Shown here piece after piece: positions 16,797-25,780 of a DNA stretch of 64,000 nucleotides. Source of the DNA: JAAYXS01 sp964550375 (GTDB lineage: Bacteria; Planctomycetota; Phycisphaerae; UBA1845; Fen-1342); NCBI GenBank assembly GCA_964550375.1, contig CAZJYX010000016.1:1-64000 (forward strand). The letters are read 5' to 3'. Position 1 is the first letter of the stretch, and every line of letters begins with the position of its first letter. Below the pieces are notes generated by a model. The model made no database searches. It was given only the letters and a program-made list of their open reading frames with translations, and was not told the origin of the DNA. The translations under genes and the position numbers were made by a program.

Positions 16797-18296
16797 ATGT
16801 TCCTGGCCGTCGTCGCCATCCTGTCTATCGTACTGGCGTTCGCGCAGCCGGTATATCGCTGGGTTACGCCGCCCGGGCTGGTCGTGGCGGCGGTGGCGGG
16901 CGCGACGCTGCTGCCGGCCCTCCTGGCCGGGACGGCGGGGGCGTACGCGCTGCGCCTGCTGGAGCGTTACCCGCACGAGCCGCAGCGTGGGCAGGCGCCG
17001 ATGGGCTGGGCCAACCATCTGGTTTCACCGGTACTGACGGCGTGCCACGCCTTCGTTCTGCTATGCACGGACTGGACCCTGCTGGTCCGCAGCACGCCGG
17101 TGGTGGGAACGTGGCCGGTCGTTCCCAGCCTGCTCAGCATCGTGCCGTTCCTGATTGCTGTCGTGCTGGTGTGGGTGGTGTCTTACCCGGCGGAGCGGGC
17201 CGTGCGGCAGATCGCCGTCGAGACATTCATATTCCGCCAGCGCCCGGTCCGGCCGGTGTGGACGCTGGGGCAGTACCTGGTGAACAACCTGCGGCACCAG
17301 GTGCTGTTCATACTGATACCCATGCTGCTGATACTCGCGGCCCGCGACCTGATCATGAGGTACGATCGCGAGCTGCGTGAGCTTTCCGGCCATCCCTTCC
17401 TGGCCGATGTGTTGCTGGGCGGCACGGCGATTCTGGTCGCCCTGATCGCACCGGAAATCCTGCGGCACGTCTGGTCCACGCGGCGACTGCCGGACGGGCC
17501 GCTGCGCGATCGCCTGCAGGCGGTCTGTCGCCGGCTGAAGCTGCGTTATCGCGAGATCCTGGTGTGGCAGGCCGGCGGTCTGATCGTCAACGCGGCGGTC
17601 ATGGGCGTGCTGGCCCCGCTGCGCTACGTGCTGATCACCGATGCGATGCTCGAGCAGCTCGACGACACGAAGATCGAGGCGGTCTTCGGGCACGAGGCCG
17701 GCCACGTCAAGCAGCACCACATCCTGTTCTTCCTGCTGTTTGCGCTGATCAGCGGGGCAGCGGTCACGATCTTCTCGGTCCGCACGCGGCATCTCGACCC
17801 GCAAGGCACCGAGTTCCAGCTCATCGCTACTGCCGTGGGGGCCGTGTTGCTGCTGAAGTGGGTGGTGGTTTTCACGTGGATCTCCCGGCGTTTCGAGCGG
17901 CAGGCGGACGTCTTCGGCGTGCGTGTGCTGGCGCTAGGCGGCCTGCCCTGCGCGGGGCCCTGTGTGCTGCACGGCACGCCGACGAGCAACCCCGGGCCGC
18001 TGCCGCCGCGCGGCGCCCTGTGCAGCAGCGCGGCGCTGCTGTTCGGCAACACGCTCAACGACGTGGCCGTGTTGAACGGCATCGCGCCCGATGCGCGCAG
18101 TTGGCGCCACGGGTCCATCAGCGGGCGCTCCCGGACGTTGATCCGCCTGGCGCACGATCCGCGCGCCGCGGCCCGGTCGGAGCGCCAGGTCCTGTGCGTG
18201 AAATGGGTCATCGTCCTCGTCTCGGTGGGTATGTGCGCCTGGGCCTGCTCGGAGATCAACATCTGGAAGCTGCTAAACCTGGCGGAGCTGTTCTGA
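16797..18296 (+). CDS. M48-family membrane zinc metalloprotease
   Basis: 499 residues with about eight hydrophobic segments. The zinc motif GHEAGH is at about 298-303 (His299, Glu300, His303), and the third-ligand region FERQADVFGV comes about 60 residues later, as in M48 (HtpX/Ste24-like) peptidases. The N-terminal half is an extended membrane domain of four to six helices, longer than HtpX and more like the Ste24 arrangement. It is a probable inner-membrane quality-control or processing protease. It is divergent from trpF across 75 bases. The C-terminal region after the third ligand is Pro/Gly-rich, then ends in one further hydrophobic segment. Confidence 0.85.
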   Translation: MFLAVVAILSIVLAFAQPVYRWVTPPGLVVAAVAGATLLPALLAGTAGAYALRLLERYPHEPQRGQAPMGWANHLVSPVLTACHAFVLLCTDWTLLVRSTPVVGTWPVVPSLLSIVPFLIAVVLVWVVSYPAERAVRQIAVETFIFRQRPVRPVWTLGQYLVNNLRHQVLFILIPMLLILAARDLIMRYDRELRELSGHPFLADVLLGGTAILVALIAPEILRHVWSTRRLPDGPLRDRLQAVCRRLKLRYREILVWQAGGLIVNAAVMGVLAPLRYVLITDAMLEQLDDTKIEAVFGHEAGHVKQHHILFFLLFALISGAAVTIFSVRTRHLDPQGTEFQLIATAVGAVLLLKWVVVFTWISRRFERQADVFGVRVLALGGLPCAGPCVLHGTPTSNPGPLPPRGALCSSAALLFGNTLNDVAVLNGIAPDARSWRHGSISGRSRTLIRLAHDPRAAARSERQVLCVKWVIVLVSVGMCAWACSEINIWKLLNLAELF

Positions 18297-18596
18297 AAAC
18301 TGCGCCGACCGATTAACCCGGAGACGGGCCCTGTGGACGGCGAGTCACAGCACGCGGGGATGCGAATCTGACGGGAAGACTGGGCGGCATGGCACTACGC
18401 CGCTGCTTCCAGGGCAAACCATCAGGCCGGAGACGATCCCCTCCAATTTGGCGCTGTTGTCGGAGGTGTCGAAGCCCCAAGTATCTCCGGGCCCTCGCAC
18501 ATGGTATGATTGCGGCCCGGTCAGCGGGACTTCGAGTCGCCAAGTCGACCCCGCCTGATCGCCTCGCATTTCGGTGAATGACAAGGACATGTCAAT
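18297..18596. other. Intergenic region, no gene seen
   Basis: 300 bases between the M48 gene and the interrupted lipoprotein gene. An 81-codon minus-strand frame (18345-18590) has no recognisable features and is not called. TATGAT near 18508 could be a -10 element for the plus-strand gene, but no -35 box is convincing. Confidence 0.5.
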
Positions 18597-19988
18597 ATGT
18601 TGACGCTACGCACTTCCGCCAAATGACGACAACCCAGGCTGGTCGCAGGCATACTGATCGGGCTGGCAAGCGGCGCGTGGTCGGCCACAGTCGGCTGTCG
18701 GCCGACGCCCTTGAGCCAAGATGACGGCACTCAACCAACCGCCGGACCAGCGACCAACCAAACAACACCGGCAACCGACCTCCCCGCCACACTGCCGCCG
18801 GGCGGCCTGATCCAGCCGGACGATCTCGTCTATCGCGGCGCGTTTCGGCTGCCGGACGTGGCCGGCGATTTCGGCTGGGAATGGGGCGGAACGGCGCTGA
18901 CGTACTACCCCGAGGGCGACCCGGCCGGGCCTGCGGACGGATATCCCGGCTCGCTGTTTGCCACCGGGCACGACCATCGGCAACAAGTCTCGGAGATCAA
19001 CATTCCGGCGCCGGTAGTGTCCGCGAACAAGAACCTGGCCGACCTGAACGTCGCCGAGACGCTGCAGCCGTTTCGGGACATCCGGGCCGGCCTGGTTGAC
19101 ACGGCGGCGCTGGAGTTGCCGCGGGGCGGGCTGGCTTACCTGCCGGCGCAGGGGGCGCAGACGACCGGCAAACTGCACTTCTGCTGGGGCCAGCACTATC
19201 AGGAGCAGCGCACGGTTTCGCACGGCTGGTGTGAGATGGACCTGGCGCATCCGCAGGCGGCCGGCGGCTGGTACCTGGGCGAGTACTCCAACTACAGCAC
19301 CAATGACTACATGTTCGACATACCCGCAGAGTGGGCAGCCGCGCACACACCGGGGTGCCTGCTGGCCACGGGCCGCTTCCGTGACGGCGGATGGTCCGGA
19401 CAGGGACCGTCTCTGTTCGCCTACGGCCCGTGGAATGAGGGTAATCCGCCGCCGGCCGGCACGACGCTGGGCTGCACGCCGCTGATTCTGTACACGCGGT
19501 CGGACGACTGGGATGCGCCGACGCCGCACACCATGACCGGCTATCACCACTCGGATGAGTGGGCCGGCGGAGCGTGGCTAACGGCGGGCGAGTCGGTCGC
19601 CGTCATCTTCGTTGGCACCAAGGGCCTGGGTGAGTGCTGGTATGGCTTTGCGAACGGCGTCGTCTGGCCGGACGAGCCGCCGTATCCGCCCGTTCCTGAT
19701 CCGCCGTACAATGACCGAGGTTGGTGGAGCACGCGCTTCGCGGCGCGCATTCTGTTCTACGATCCGGCCAGTCTGGCGGCTGTTGCGTGCGGCCAGACTC
19801 CGCAGCACAGCCCGCAGCCGTACGCGTACCTGGACGTGGATCGACACCTGTTCAACCCCCAGACGGAGCAGCGGAAGTACCGGCTAGGGGCCGCTGCGTA
19901 TGACCGCGCCAACCGGCTGTTGTACGTATTGGAGATCCGCGCTGACGGCGATCGTCCGCTGGCGCACGTGTGGAGCGTGTCGGAATAG
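18597..19988 (+). pseudogene. Secreted lipoprotein of unknown function; signal peptide interrupted by in-frame TGA
   Basis: The intact frame would start at ATG 18597, preceded by AAGGA with 8-9 bases spacing. It reads MLTLRTSAK, then TGA at 18624-18626, then RQPRLVAGILIGLASG and a lipobox TVGC (Cys at 18696-18698), continuing without a break into the large domain. Downstream of the stop the first standard start is TTG 18711, which would give a 425-residue protein without any export signal. The mature part (LPPGGLIQPDDLVYRGAFRL; YLDVDRHLFNPQTEQRKYRL; ends AHVWSVSE) has the beta-rich look of a propeller-like surface protein; I do not know its function. Either a nonsense mutation, a sequence error, or a shorter cytosolic product. 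Confidence 0.7.
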
Positions 19989-20034
19989 CAGCGTGCCAGG
20001 GCGACGGCTCCCGGTGCGCTCCGCATCGGCCCAC

Positions 20035-20253
20035 CTAGAACAGCGGATAGATGAAAGGCGCGGCACCAATGCTGCTGACCGCAATCAGCACGCCAATTGC
20101 GACAACGGCGAGCAGAATCGGCAGCAGCCACCACTTCTTGTTGTGCTTCAGGAAGCTCCAGAACTCCGCCACAAGGCTGCTCCGGGGTTTGGCCGCCTCG
20201 CGCGTGAATTCGTCGGTCCCGTCGATCCCGGTCGTATTCCTGTCTGCGCTCAT
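20035..20253 (-). CDS. DUF5989-type small membrane protein
   Basis: 72 residues from ATG 20253 (an in-frame GTG lies two codons upstream). The protein has a hydrophilic N terminus, then the family core EFWSFLKHNKKWWLLPILLA, a single transmembrane helix, and the ending AAPFIYPLF that is typical of DUF5989. These proteins are found beside NodU-type carbamoyltransferases and SxtJ-like membrane proteins, as here: it is the third gene of a minus-strand group after the carbamoyltransferase and SxtJ. It is probably a small membrane subunit or adaptor of the same system. Biochemical role unknown. Confidence 0.85.
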   Translation of the reverse strand: MSADRNTTGIDGTDEFTREAAKPRSSLVAEFWSFLKHNKKWWLLPILLAVVAIGVLIAVSSIGAAPFIYPLF

Positions 20254-20360
20254 TGTCACTTCGCCCCAGTCTCTCGTCTTCGCTGCCTCAATACAGCACC
20301 CGGTCGCCTTGGCGAGATTCGCCAGATGCGCCTACCGGCACAGCCAACGTGACGGCCGGC

Positions 20361-20804
20361 CTAATACTGCCGAAAATACCGTTCCATGCGCTTGGGCGCC
20401 TGCCGCTTAACCCAATAGCTTGCCGCAGAGGGGTCGAACTTGCGGTTCATTGCGTCGCGTCCGATAAGCCGAAACGCCAGTCCGACCGGCAGTATGATCA
20501 GGTAGAACATGATGCCCAGCGCTACGTAAGAGATGATCAGGCCGATCGGGAATGATACGACCGACATTGCGATGTACACAGGCTTGGCCGCGATGGGGGC
20601 AACCGCCGCGCACACGCCGCAGTATCCGCCCAGGGCCCAGAGTATGTACGCGGTCGGCACCGCCGCACCGCCCGGCACGACTCTACCAACCCAAACCCGC
20701 CAGAACACCAGCGCACCAAACAGGCCGAACGCCACGAGGCCGATCAGGCTGAAGTTACGCAACATCGTGCGGCTGGGATTCCAGTCAATGCTGACGAGGG
20801 CCAT
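20361..20804 (-). CDS. SxtJ-family membrane protein
   Basis: 147 residues with three to four hydrophobic segments (FSLIGLVAFGLFGALVFW; YILWALGGYCGVCAAV; IAMSVVSFPIGLIISYVALG). The C-terminal motif GRDAMNRKFDPSAASYW followed by KRMERYFRQY matches the conserved tail of SxtJ-family proteins, named after a gene of the saxitoxin cluster but widespread beside carbamoyltransferases. The ATG is 6 bases downstream of the carbamoyltransferase stop, so the two are one transcription unit. It probably anchors or assists a membrane-associated carbamoylation of an unknown substrate. Confidence 0.85.
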   Translation of the reverse strand: MALVSIDWNPSRTMLRNFSLIGLVAFGLFGALVFWRVWVGRVVPGGAAVPTAYILWALGGYCGVCAAVAPIAAKPVYIAMSVVSFPIGLIISYVALGIMFYLIILPVGLAFRLIGRDAMNRKFDPSAASYWVKRQAPKRMERYFRQY

Positions 20805-20810
20805 TGTCTC

Positions 20811-22640
20811 TCAATCCAACTGAAACTGCGCGAGGTACTCGTCTACCTCATGCTTGCGCGCCCGCGGTTGTTCGTTCTTGTAGAGTACGAAGTTATCAAG
20901 CACAAGCACGTCCATGTTGGTGCCCATGAAGCAGCGATAGGCGTGCTCGGGTGAACACACGATCGGCTCACCACGCACATTGAAGCTCGTGTTGATAATC
21001 ACCGGGCAACCAGTACGCTGCTTGAAAACCGACATGATGCGGTGCATGCGCGGATGGCGCTCTGCGTCCACGGTCTGGACGCGCGCCGAGTAGTCCACGT
21101 GCGTAATTGCCGGCACGACCGAGCGAATCTGTTTCAGCTTGTCGAGGCCCGTCTGCGGCTGCCCATCCACTGGCGTGCGCTTGTCCGGCCTAACCGGCGC
21201 CACCAACAGCATGTACGGGCTGTCCTCTTCCGGCCGCATCTCAAAGTACTCATGCACGTCCTCGCGCAGAACGCACGGAGCGAAGGGGCGGAAAGACTCT
21301 CGGAACTTTATCTTCAGATTCATCACCGACTGCATGCGCGGCGAACGCGCATCACCGATAATCGAGCGCGAACCCAGCGCCCGCGGTCCGAACTCCATAC
21401 GGCCGTGCAAGTGACCGACGACCTGCTCGCTCTGAATCGCCTCTACGATGCGCCGGACGACTTCGCCCTCGTCGGGATAGTAGTGATAAACCGCCCCGAC
21501 ACCGTCCAGCATCGCACGCGTTGTCTCCGGCGTGTAGCTGGGTCCCAGCAAGGACCCGTACTGGGCGTCGTGCCGCCGGGCCGGGCGCGCGTTGTTGAGC
21601 AACTGGTGCCAAACGAACAGGGCCGCACCCAGCGCTCCACCAGCATCGCCCGCGGCCGGCTGGATCCAGATGTTCTCGAAAGGCCCCGCGCGCAGAATGC
21701 GGCCGTTGCCGACGCAGTTCAGGGCGACGCCCCCCGCCAAACACAGGTTCTTGAGCCCGCTATGTTCGTGCGCGTGGCGCGCCATGCGCAACATGACGTC
21801 TTCGGTGACAACCTGAACCGAGGCCGCGATATCCATCTCCCGCTTGGTAAGCGGAGACTCGGGCCGCCGCGGCGGCCCGCCGAACAAGTCGTGAAACTTG
21901 CGGCTCGTCATCGTCAGGCCTTGGCAGTAGTTGAAGTAGGACATGTCCATCCGCAGTGAGCCATCGGGCTTGATGTCCATCATCCGGGTGCGAATGACGT
22001 CCTCGTAGACGGGCTCACCGTACGGCGCCAGGCCCATGAGCTTGTACTCACCAGAGTTGGGCTTGAACCCGCAATAATACGTAAAGGCGGTGTAGAGCAG
22101 GCCAAGTGAGTGCGGGAAGTGCAACTCCTGGGTGATATCGATGCGATTCCCACGCCCCACGCCGCAACTCGCGGTCGCCCACTCGCCGACCCCGTCGACC
22201 GTCAGAATCGCCGCTTCGTCGAACGGCGACGGGAAGAAAGCGCTGGCGGCATGGGACTCGTGGTGCTCAGCAAAAATATAGCGGCCCACATACTTGTGGC
22301 GCAGCCCACGGTCCAGTTCGCGCGGGAGATGGAGCTTCTGCCGGGTCCATAGCGCCAGGGCCTGACGAAAGCTCTTGAAGCCGGCGGGCGCAAACGCGCA
22401 GTATGTCTCGAGCAACCGCTCGAATTTCAGCAGTGGCTTGTCGTAGAAGGCAACGTGATCGAGTTGCGCGGGCGTGATTCCGGCTTCGCTAAGACAGTAG
22501 TCGATCGCATTCTGAGGAAAGTCGGGGTCGTGCTTCTTGCGCGTGAAGCGCTCCTCCTGGGCGGCGGCGACGAGTTCCCCATCCCGGACCAGACAGGCTG
22601 CGCTATCGTGATAGAACGCCGATATCCCCAGGATGTTCAT
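20811..22640 (-). CDS. NodU/CmcH-family carbamoyltransferase
   Basis: 609 residues, the normal length for the family that transfers the carbamoyl group of carbamoyl phosphate to a hydroxyl via a carbamoyl-adenylate. It starts at ATG 22640 (GGAGG close upstream) with MNILGISAFYHDSAACLVRD. Key motifs are EERFTRKKHDPDFP at 29-42, metal-binding HHESH at 126-130, the adenylate-site VDGVGEW at 148-154, GGVALNCVGNGRIL at about 303-316, EFGPRALGSRSI at 416-427 and INTSFNVRGEPI at 549-560. The YrdC-like C-terminal domain is therefore complete. The substrate cannot be read from sequence. It heads an operon with SxtJ and DUF5989 and is divergent from an SGNH hydrolase. Confidence 0.93.
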   Translation of the reverse strand: MNILGISAFYHDSAACLVRDGELVAAAQEERFTRKKHDPDFPQNAIDYCLSEAGITPAQLDHVAFYDKPLLKFERLLETYCAFAPAGFKSFRQALALWTRQKLHLPRELDRGLRHKYVGRYIFAEHHESHAASAFFPSPFDEAAILTVDGVGEWATASCGVGRGNRIDITQELHFPHSLGLLYTAFTYYCGFKPNSGEYKLMGLAPYGEPVYEDVIRTRMMDIKPDGSLRMDMSYFNYCQGLTMTSRKFHDLFGGPPRRPESPLTKREMDIAASVQVVTEDVMLRMARHAHEHSGLKNLCLAGGVALNCVGNGRILRAGPFENIWIQPAAGDAGGALGAALFVWHQLLNNARPARRHDAQYGSLLGPSYTPETTRAMLDGVGAVYHYYPDEGEVVRRIVEAIQSEQVVGHLHGRMEFGPRALGSRSIIGDARSPRMQSVMNLKIKFRESFRPFAPCVLREDVHEYFEMRPEEDSPYMLLVAPVRPDKRTPVDGQPQTGLDKLKQIRSVVPAITHVDYSARVQTVDAERHPRMHRIMSVFKQRTGCPVIINTSFNVRGEPIVCSPEHAYRCFMGTNMDVLVLDNFVLYKNEQPRARKHEVDEYLAQFQLD

Positions 22641-22702
22641 GCCGCCTCCGAGACCTGCCGGCTCTTCTTTCCGGAAGTCCTCCTGACTCAGGATCATCCC
22701 GG

Positions 22703-22731
22703 AGTATAGCCTTCGCCTAGGCTGAAGTCTA
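22703..22731 (-). promoter_or_regulatory. Probable promoter of the carbamoyltransferase operon
   Basis: On the minus strand TAGACT (22731-22726) and TATACT (22708-22703) are separated by exactly 17 bases, giving a leader of about 60 bases before ATG 22640. The -10 box differs from consensus at one position. Confidence 0.5.
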
Positions 22732-22789
22732 GCGCCGACCAACTAGGGCCCGCCGCCGATAAGCGCGTACGGCGTATGCCGCCCGACCC

Positions 22790-22818
22790 TTGCGACCGGC
22801 GCGTGGTCACCCTACAAT
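22790..22818 (+). promoter_or_regulatory. Probable promoter of the SGNH gene
   Basis: TTGCGA (22790-22795), 17 bases, TACAAT (22813-22818), about 55 bases before ATG 22875. It lies back-to-back with the carbamoyltransferase promoter, so both units share one control region. Confidence 0.5.
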
Positions 22819-22874
22819 TCGCACTGGTTAGGGTTGGGCAGTTCTTTGGTCGGCACGGACATGCGAAACCGAAC

Positions 22875-24062
22875 ATGAACCAGAGCGGCAATTCCGGGGC
22901 TGAGTCTTATCGACATCCGTCCGCCGCGCGGCCGAAGAGGCGATGGTCGCTCCTGCAGCGGATTCTGGTACGCCTGGGCCTGCTGACCGGGGCGGCCCTC
23001 TTTGCGATCGCGCTGTGCGAGCTGGCCCTGTGGGTCGTCGCCCCTATCCCGTGGCATGAATGGGCAATTTGGGTGCCGGAGGGGCACATCACCGGCCGAT
23101 ACATGCCCAATCAAGAAATCAAGACCGCGTCTGGACATGTGTTTCGTGTGAATAAGCACGGTTTTCGCGGACCGGATTACACCTTCGAAAAGGCGTCCGG
23201 AACTCTGCGGATTGAGATATTCGGGGGGTCCGCGGCACTGTGTTACAAGTCTGCCGGGCGGCAGAAAAGCTGGCCCGGCGCCCTGGAGCTGAAGCTCCAG
23301 GAGCGTTTGAACATGCCGGTCGAGGTCATCAATCTCGCGCTGGCGGGTTTCACCTCGTTCAAGTCGAAGATCAACTACCTGTGCTTCGGCCGCGCGTTCA
23401 ACCCCGATGCGATCATCGTCTATCACACGTGGAATGATATCAGCCGGTTCCGCGAGTTGGAGACCGTGCCCTACATACCGCAGGGCATGCCGAAGAACTG
23501 GCCGCTGTGGGCGCGATTCGCCCGCGCAACGCAACTCGGTCGGCGCGTGCGAATGGCCGAGTTCATTTTCCAGGGCCGGCGCTACGACATCATCGCCAGA
23601 CCCATGGAGGGGACCGGTGAGGGCTTTGATCGCCCGATAACTCCGCGGGCCTGGGATTGGGTGCGTCAGAATTACGAGGACATCACCAGGTTTGCGAACG
23701 CCGACGGCGTCCTTCCGATCCTGGTGACGCAGGCCGGGCTCGCTTCTCGGGATAACATCGATGACCCCGAAGTTGCTCATCACATGGGTGCTATGTCGCG
23801 AGGGGTAACGCTGCCGCTCGCGGTTGACACGTGGTTGCGGATCAACGAGATCATCGAAACGGTCGCCCGCGAACAGAACGCCCTCTTCGTGGACGGGTAC
23901 AACACGGTCCCCCACGACCTGAAACACATTCGCGACAACGTGCACTTGTTCGACGAGGGTTCCGAGGTGCTGGCAGAGGAAATCGCCCGCGTCCTGCTTG
24001 ATGATGAGCGGTTCCTGGCCCTCGTCGCGCGCGTTCGCGCCGAGGTCGGTCCACGTCCCTAA
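22875..24062 (+). CDS. Membrane-anchored SGNH/GDSL-like hydrolase
   Basis: 395 residues from ATG 22875. One transmembrane helix at about 28-55 (ILVRLGLLTGAALFAIALCE) anchors an extracytoplasmic domain. SGNH blocks are visible: IEIFGGSAALCYKSAG at about 113-128 (block I, GGS in place of GDS, Ser119), NLALAGFTSFKSK (block II Gly), YHTWNDISR (block III Asn) and DNVHLFDEGSEVLAE near the C terminus (block V Asp/His). Such proteins act as esterases or O-acyltransferases on sugars and polymers. Linkage to the carbamoyltransferase/SxtJ/DUF5989 genes is a recurrent arrangement in my knowledge of the family, so it probably belongs to the same pathway. Confidence 0.82.
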   Translation: MNQSGNSGAESYRHPSAARPKRRWSLLQRILVRLGLLTGAALFAIALCELALWVVAPIPWHEWAIWVPEGHITGRYMPNQEIKTASGHVFRVNKHGFRGPDYTFEKASGTLRIEIFGGSAALCYKSAGRQKSWPGALELKLQERLNMPVEVINLALAGFTSFKSKINYLCFGRAFNPDAIIVYHTWNDISRFRELETVPYIPQGMPKNWPLWARFARATQLGRRVRMAEFIFQGRRYDIIARPMEGTGEGFDRPITPRAWDWVRQNYEDITRFANADGVLPILVTQAGLASRDNIDDPEVAHHMGAMSRGVTLPLAVDTWLRINEIIETVAREQNALFVDGYNTVPHDLKHIRDNVHLFDEGSEVLAEEIARVLLDDERFLALVARVRAEVGPRP

Positions 24063-24164
24063 CGAGAGTCTTGTTCCCCCTGACAGCACCGGACTGCGTG
24101 TCCTGGCTGTGTCGGCTTGGCCCGTTGCCATGATAACTCCCGGAATCAGAGCTGGAGCGCTGCA

Positions 24165-25082
24165 ATGAGAATCGTGCCTTATATCCCGGTCTTCTGGCGC
24201 GCCTCATCCGTTGGCCGCGCCGCCGCGGTCCTGGCGCTGGGGGTTGCATTGAGTCTGCTCAGTGCTTGCTCGCCGACGGATAGCAGTAGCCAGGGCAACC
24301 AGGATCAAGACGGCGGCACTAACCCGCCGGCGGACAACGGCACGCGGCCCACTACCGTAACCGGCACACTGATTGCCGATCACACTGCGGCGGCGGCGTT
24401 TGATCGCATTCCGGCTGCGTCCATCCAGGCAGTCCACGCGCGGTTCAACGTCTTCTTCGGCCACACGTCGCACGGCAGCCAGATCGTGACGGGCCTGGAC
24501 ATGCTGGCGCGCGAGAACGGCAGCCTGGCGTTCAATGCCGGCGCGAACACGTTGACGTTGGAGGAGCAATACGGCGATCTGGGCACCGTGTGGGATCTGC
24601 CGCATCCAGCCTGGATCGACCAGACGCGCCAGGCCCTCACGCGCCCCGGCAACAACATCAACGTCGTCATGTGGTCCTGGTGCGGCGGCGTGAGTGACAA
24701 TACGGCGGCCGGCATCAACGGGTATTTGCAGCGGATGGATGCGCTCGAGCGCGAGTACCCGAACGTCGTGTTCATCTACATGACCGGCCACCTGGACGGG
24801 ACCGGCGCCGGCGGCAACCTGTGGACGCGCAACGACCAGATCCGTGACTACTGCCGGGCGAACGGCAAGATCCTGTACGACTTCGCCGACATCGAAAGCT
24901 ACGACCCGGATGGCAACCTGCATGCCGACGGCAGTGACTGGTGCGAGTGGTGTGAAACCTGGTGCCGGACGCACACCTGTCCGCCCTGCGAGGATTGCGC
25001 GCACTCGGTATGCTTCAACTGCTACCAGAAGGGTCGCGCCTTCTGGTGGCTGCTGGCCCGGCTGGCCGGCTGGGCGGGGTGA
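24165..25082 (+). CDS. SGNH-like lipoprotein with Cys-rich C terminus
   Basis: 305 residues from ATG 24165 (GGAG 9 bases upstream). Lipobox LLSAC at about 31-35 after a hydrophobic stretch, then a Ser/Asn/Gly/Pro linker. The domain has VFFGHTSHGSQIVTG, VVMWSWCGGVSDNTA, VVFIYMTGHLDGTG and ILYDFADIESYDPDG, a layout of a GDSL-like fold with unusual blocks (His-Gly-Ser in place of GDS). Near the end, WCEWCETWCRTHTC is followed by PPCEDC and AHSVCFNC, eight cysteines in 27 residues, and then GRAFWWLLARLAGW. Function unknown; substrates at the cell surface are likely. The Cys cluster could form disulfides or bind metal. Confidence 0.72.
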   Translation: MRIVPYIPVFWRASSVGRAAAVLALGVALSLLSACSPTDSSSQGNQDQDGGTNPPADNGTRPTTVTGTLIADHTAAAAFDRIPAASIQAVHARFNVFFGHTSHGSQIVTGLDMLARENGSLAFNAGANTLTLEEQYGDLGTVWDLPHPAWIDQTRQALTRPGNNINVVMWSWCGGVSDNTAAGINGYLQRMDALEREYPNVVFIYMTGHLDGTGAGGNLWTRNDQIRDYCRANGKILYDFADIESYDPDGNLHADGSDWCEWCETWCRTHTCPPCEDCAHSVCFNCYQKGRAFWWLLARLAGWAG

Positions 25083-25137
25083 ATCTCGGACCGGGGCGGG
25101 CGGCCCGCTCAACCGGGCCGGCCACGCGCGTGACAGC

Positions 25138-25164
25138 CGCAGGGCGCCGCAAGGGCGCCCTGCG
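25138..25164. terminator. Perfect inverted repeat between convergent genes
   Basis: 11-base-pair perfect stem (CGCAGGGCGCC / GGCGCCCTGCG) with a 5-base loop, between the lipoprotein gene ending at 25082 and the ferritin-like gene ending at 25176 on the other strand. No T-tract follows on either strand, so it may stop or stabilise transcripts rather than act as a classical intrinsic terminator. Confidence 0.5.
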
Positions 25165-25175
25165 ATCCGGTTCTG

Positions 25176-25670
25176 CTACGCGGTTTCCTCGGGCTTGCCC
25201 GGACCGCCCTCGAACGACTGCAAAGCCAGGTAGCTCAGCCCGAAGCGTTTGATGTTATCGAGTTGCTTGTCGAACGCGTCGAAATGGCCTTCCTCATCGG
25301 CCACAAGCGACTCGAAGAGCTGCTTGGAAACCGCGTCCGCATTGGCACTGCACTCCAGCGCGGACTGGTTGTAGTCGCGGATGGATTGCTGCTCCAGCCC
25401 CGCCGCCCGGGCGAGAATCTCGGCCGGCTCGGTGATCGGCTCGACCGGGGCCGCCAGCACCATGTTCACGTCGCCCTTGAGGAACAGAATGCGCTCGGCC
25501 AGCTTCTCGACGTGTTGCATCTCGACGACGGCCGTGCGCTTCAGCAGGCCGGCCAGCGGGGCAAAGCCCTGATCATCCAGATGGAAGTGCCAGTACATGT
25601 ACTGGTGAACGGCCTGCAACTCGTCCGCCACTGCCTTATTCAGGAGGGCAATGCTCTTCTGTGCGTCCAT
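25176..25670 (-). CDS. Ferritin-like / bacterioferritin-type protein
   Basis: 164 residues from ATG 25670 (AGGAG upstream). Four-helix bundle of the ferritin-like superfamily: helix motifs DELQAVHQYMYWHF, VVEMQHVEKLAERILFL, LEQQSIRDYNQSALEC and VADEEGHFDAFDKQL supply Glu/His ligands in the bacterioferritin pattern (E, ExxH, E, ExxH). The likely role is oxidation and storage of iron, limiting Fenton chemistry. It lies downstream of catalase and the PerR-like regulator on the same strand, so a common peroxide/iron response is probable, although a strong hairpin and about 210 bases separate it from catalase. It could also be described as a Dps-like or rubrerythrin-related protein, but the rubredoxin domain is absent. 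Confidence 0.82.
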   Translation of the reverse strand: MDAQKSIALLNKAVADELQAVHQYMYWHFHLDDQGFAPLAGLLKRTAVVEMQHVEKLAERILFLKGDVNMVLAAPVEPITEPAEILARAAGLEQQSIRDYNQSALECSANADAVSKQLFESLVADEEGHFDAFDKQLDNIKRFGLSYLALQSFEGGPGKPEETA

Positions 25671-25780
25671 ACCAAAAACTCTCCTGACTCCATGATGTCT
25701 TGTCGCGCCACGCAACCCGTGCTACCGAGTCGCCAGTCTGGATCAATCCAGGCTACAGGGCGTGACGGCGCGCGTCAATG

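Noticed and set aside
18345..18590. 81-codon minus-strand frame in the gap after the M48 gene
   Set aside because: No hydrophobic, domain or ribosome-binding feature; it ends just where the interrupted lipoprotein gene's own signals begin.
18624..18650. Sec at the TGA of the lipoprotein signal peptide
   Set aside because: The position is in the signal n-region, no Cys is expected there, and no properly spaced hairpin follows.
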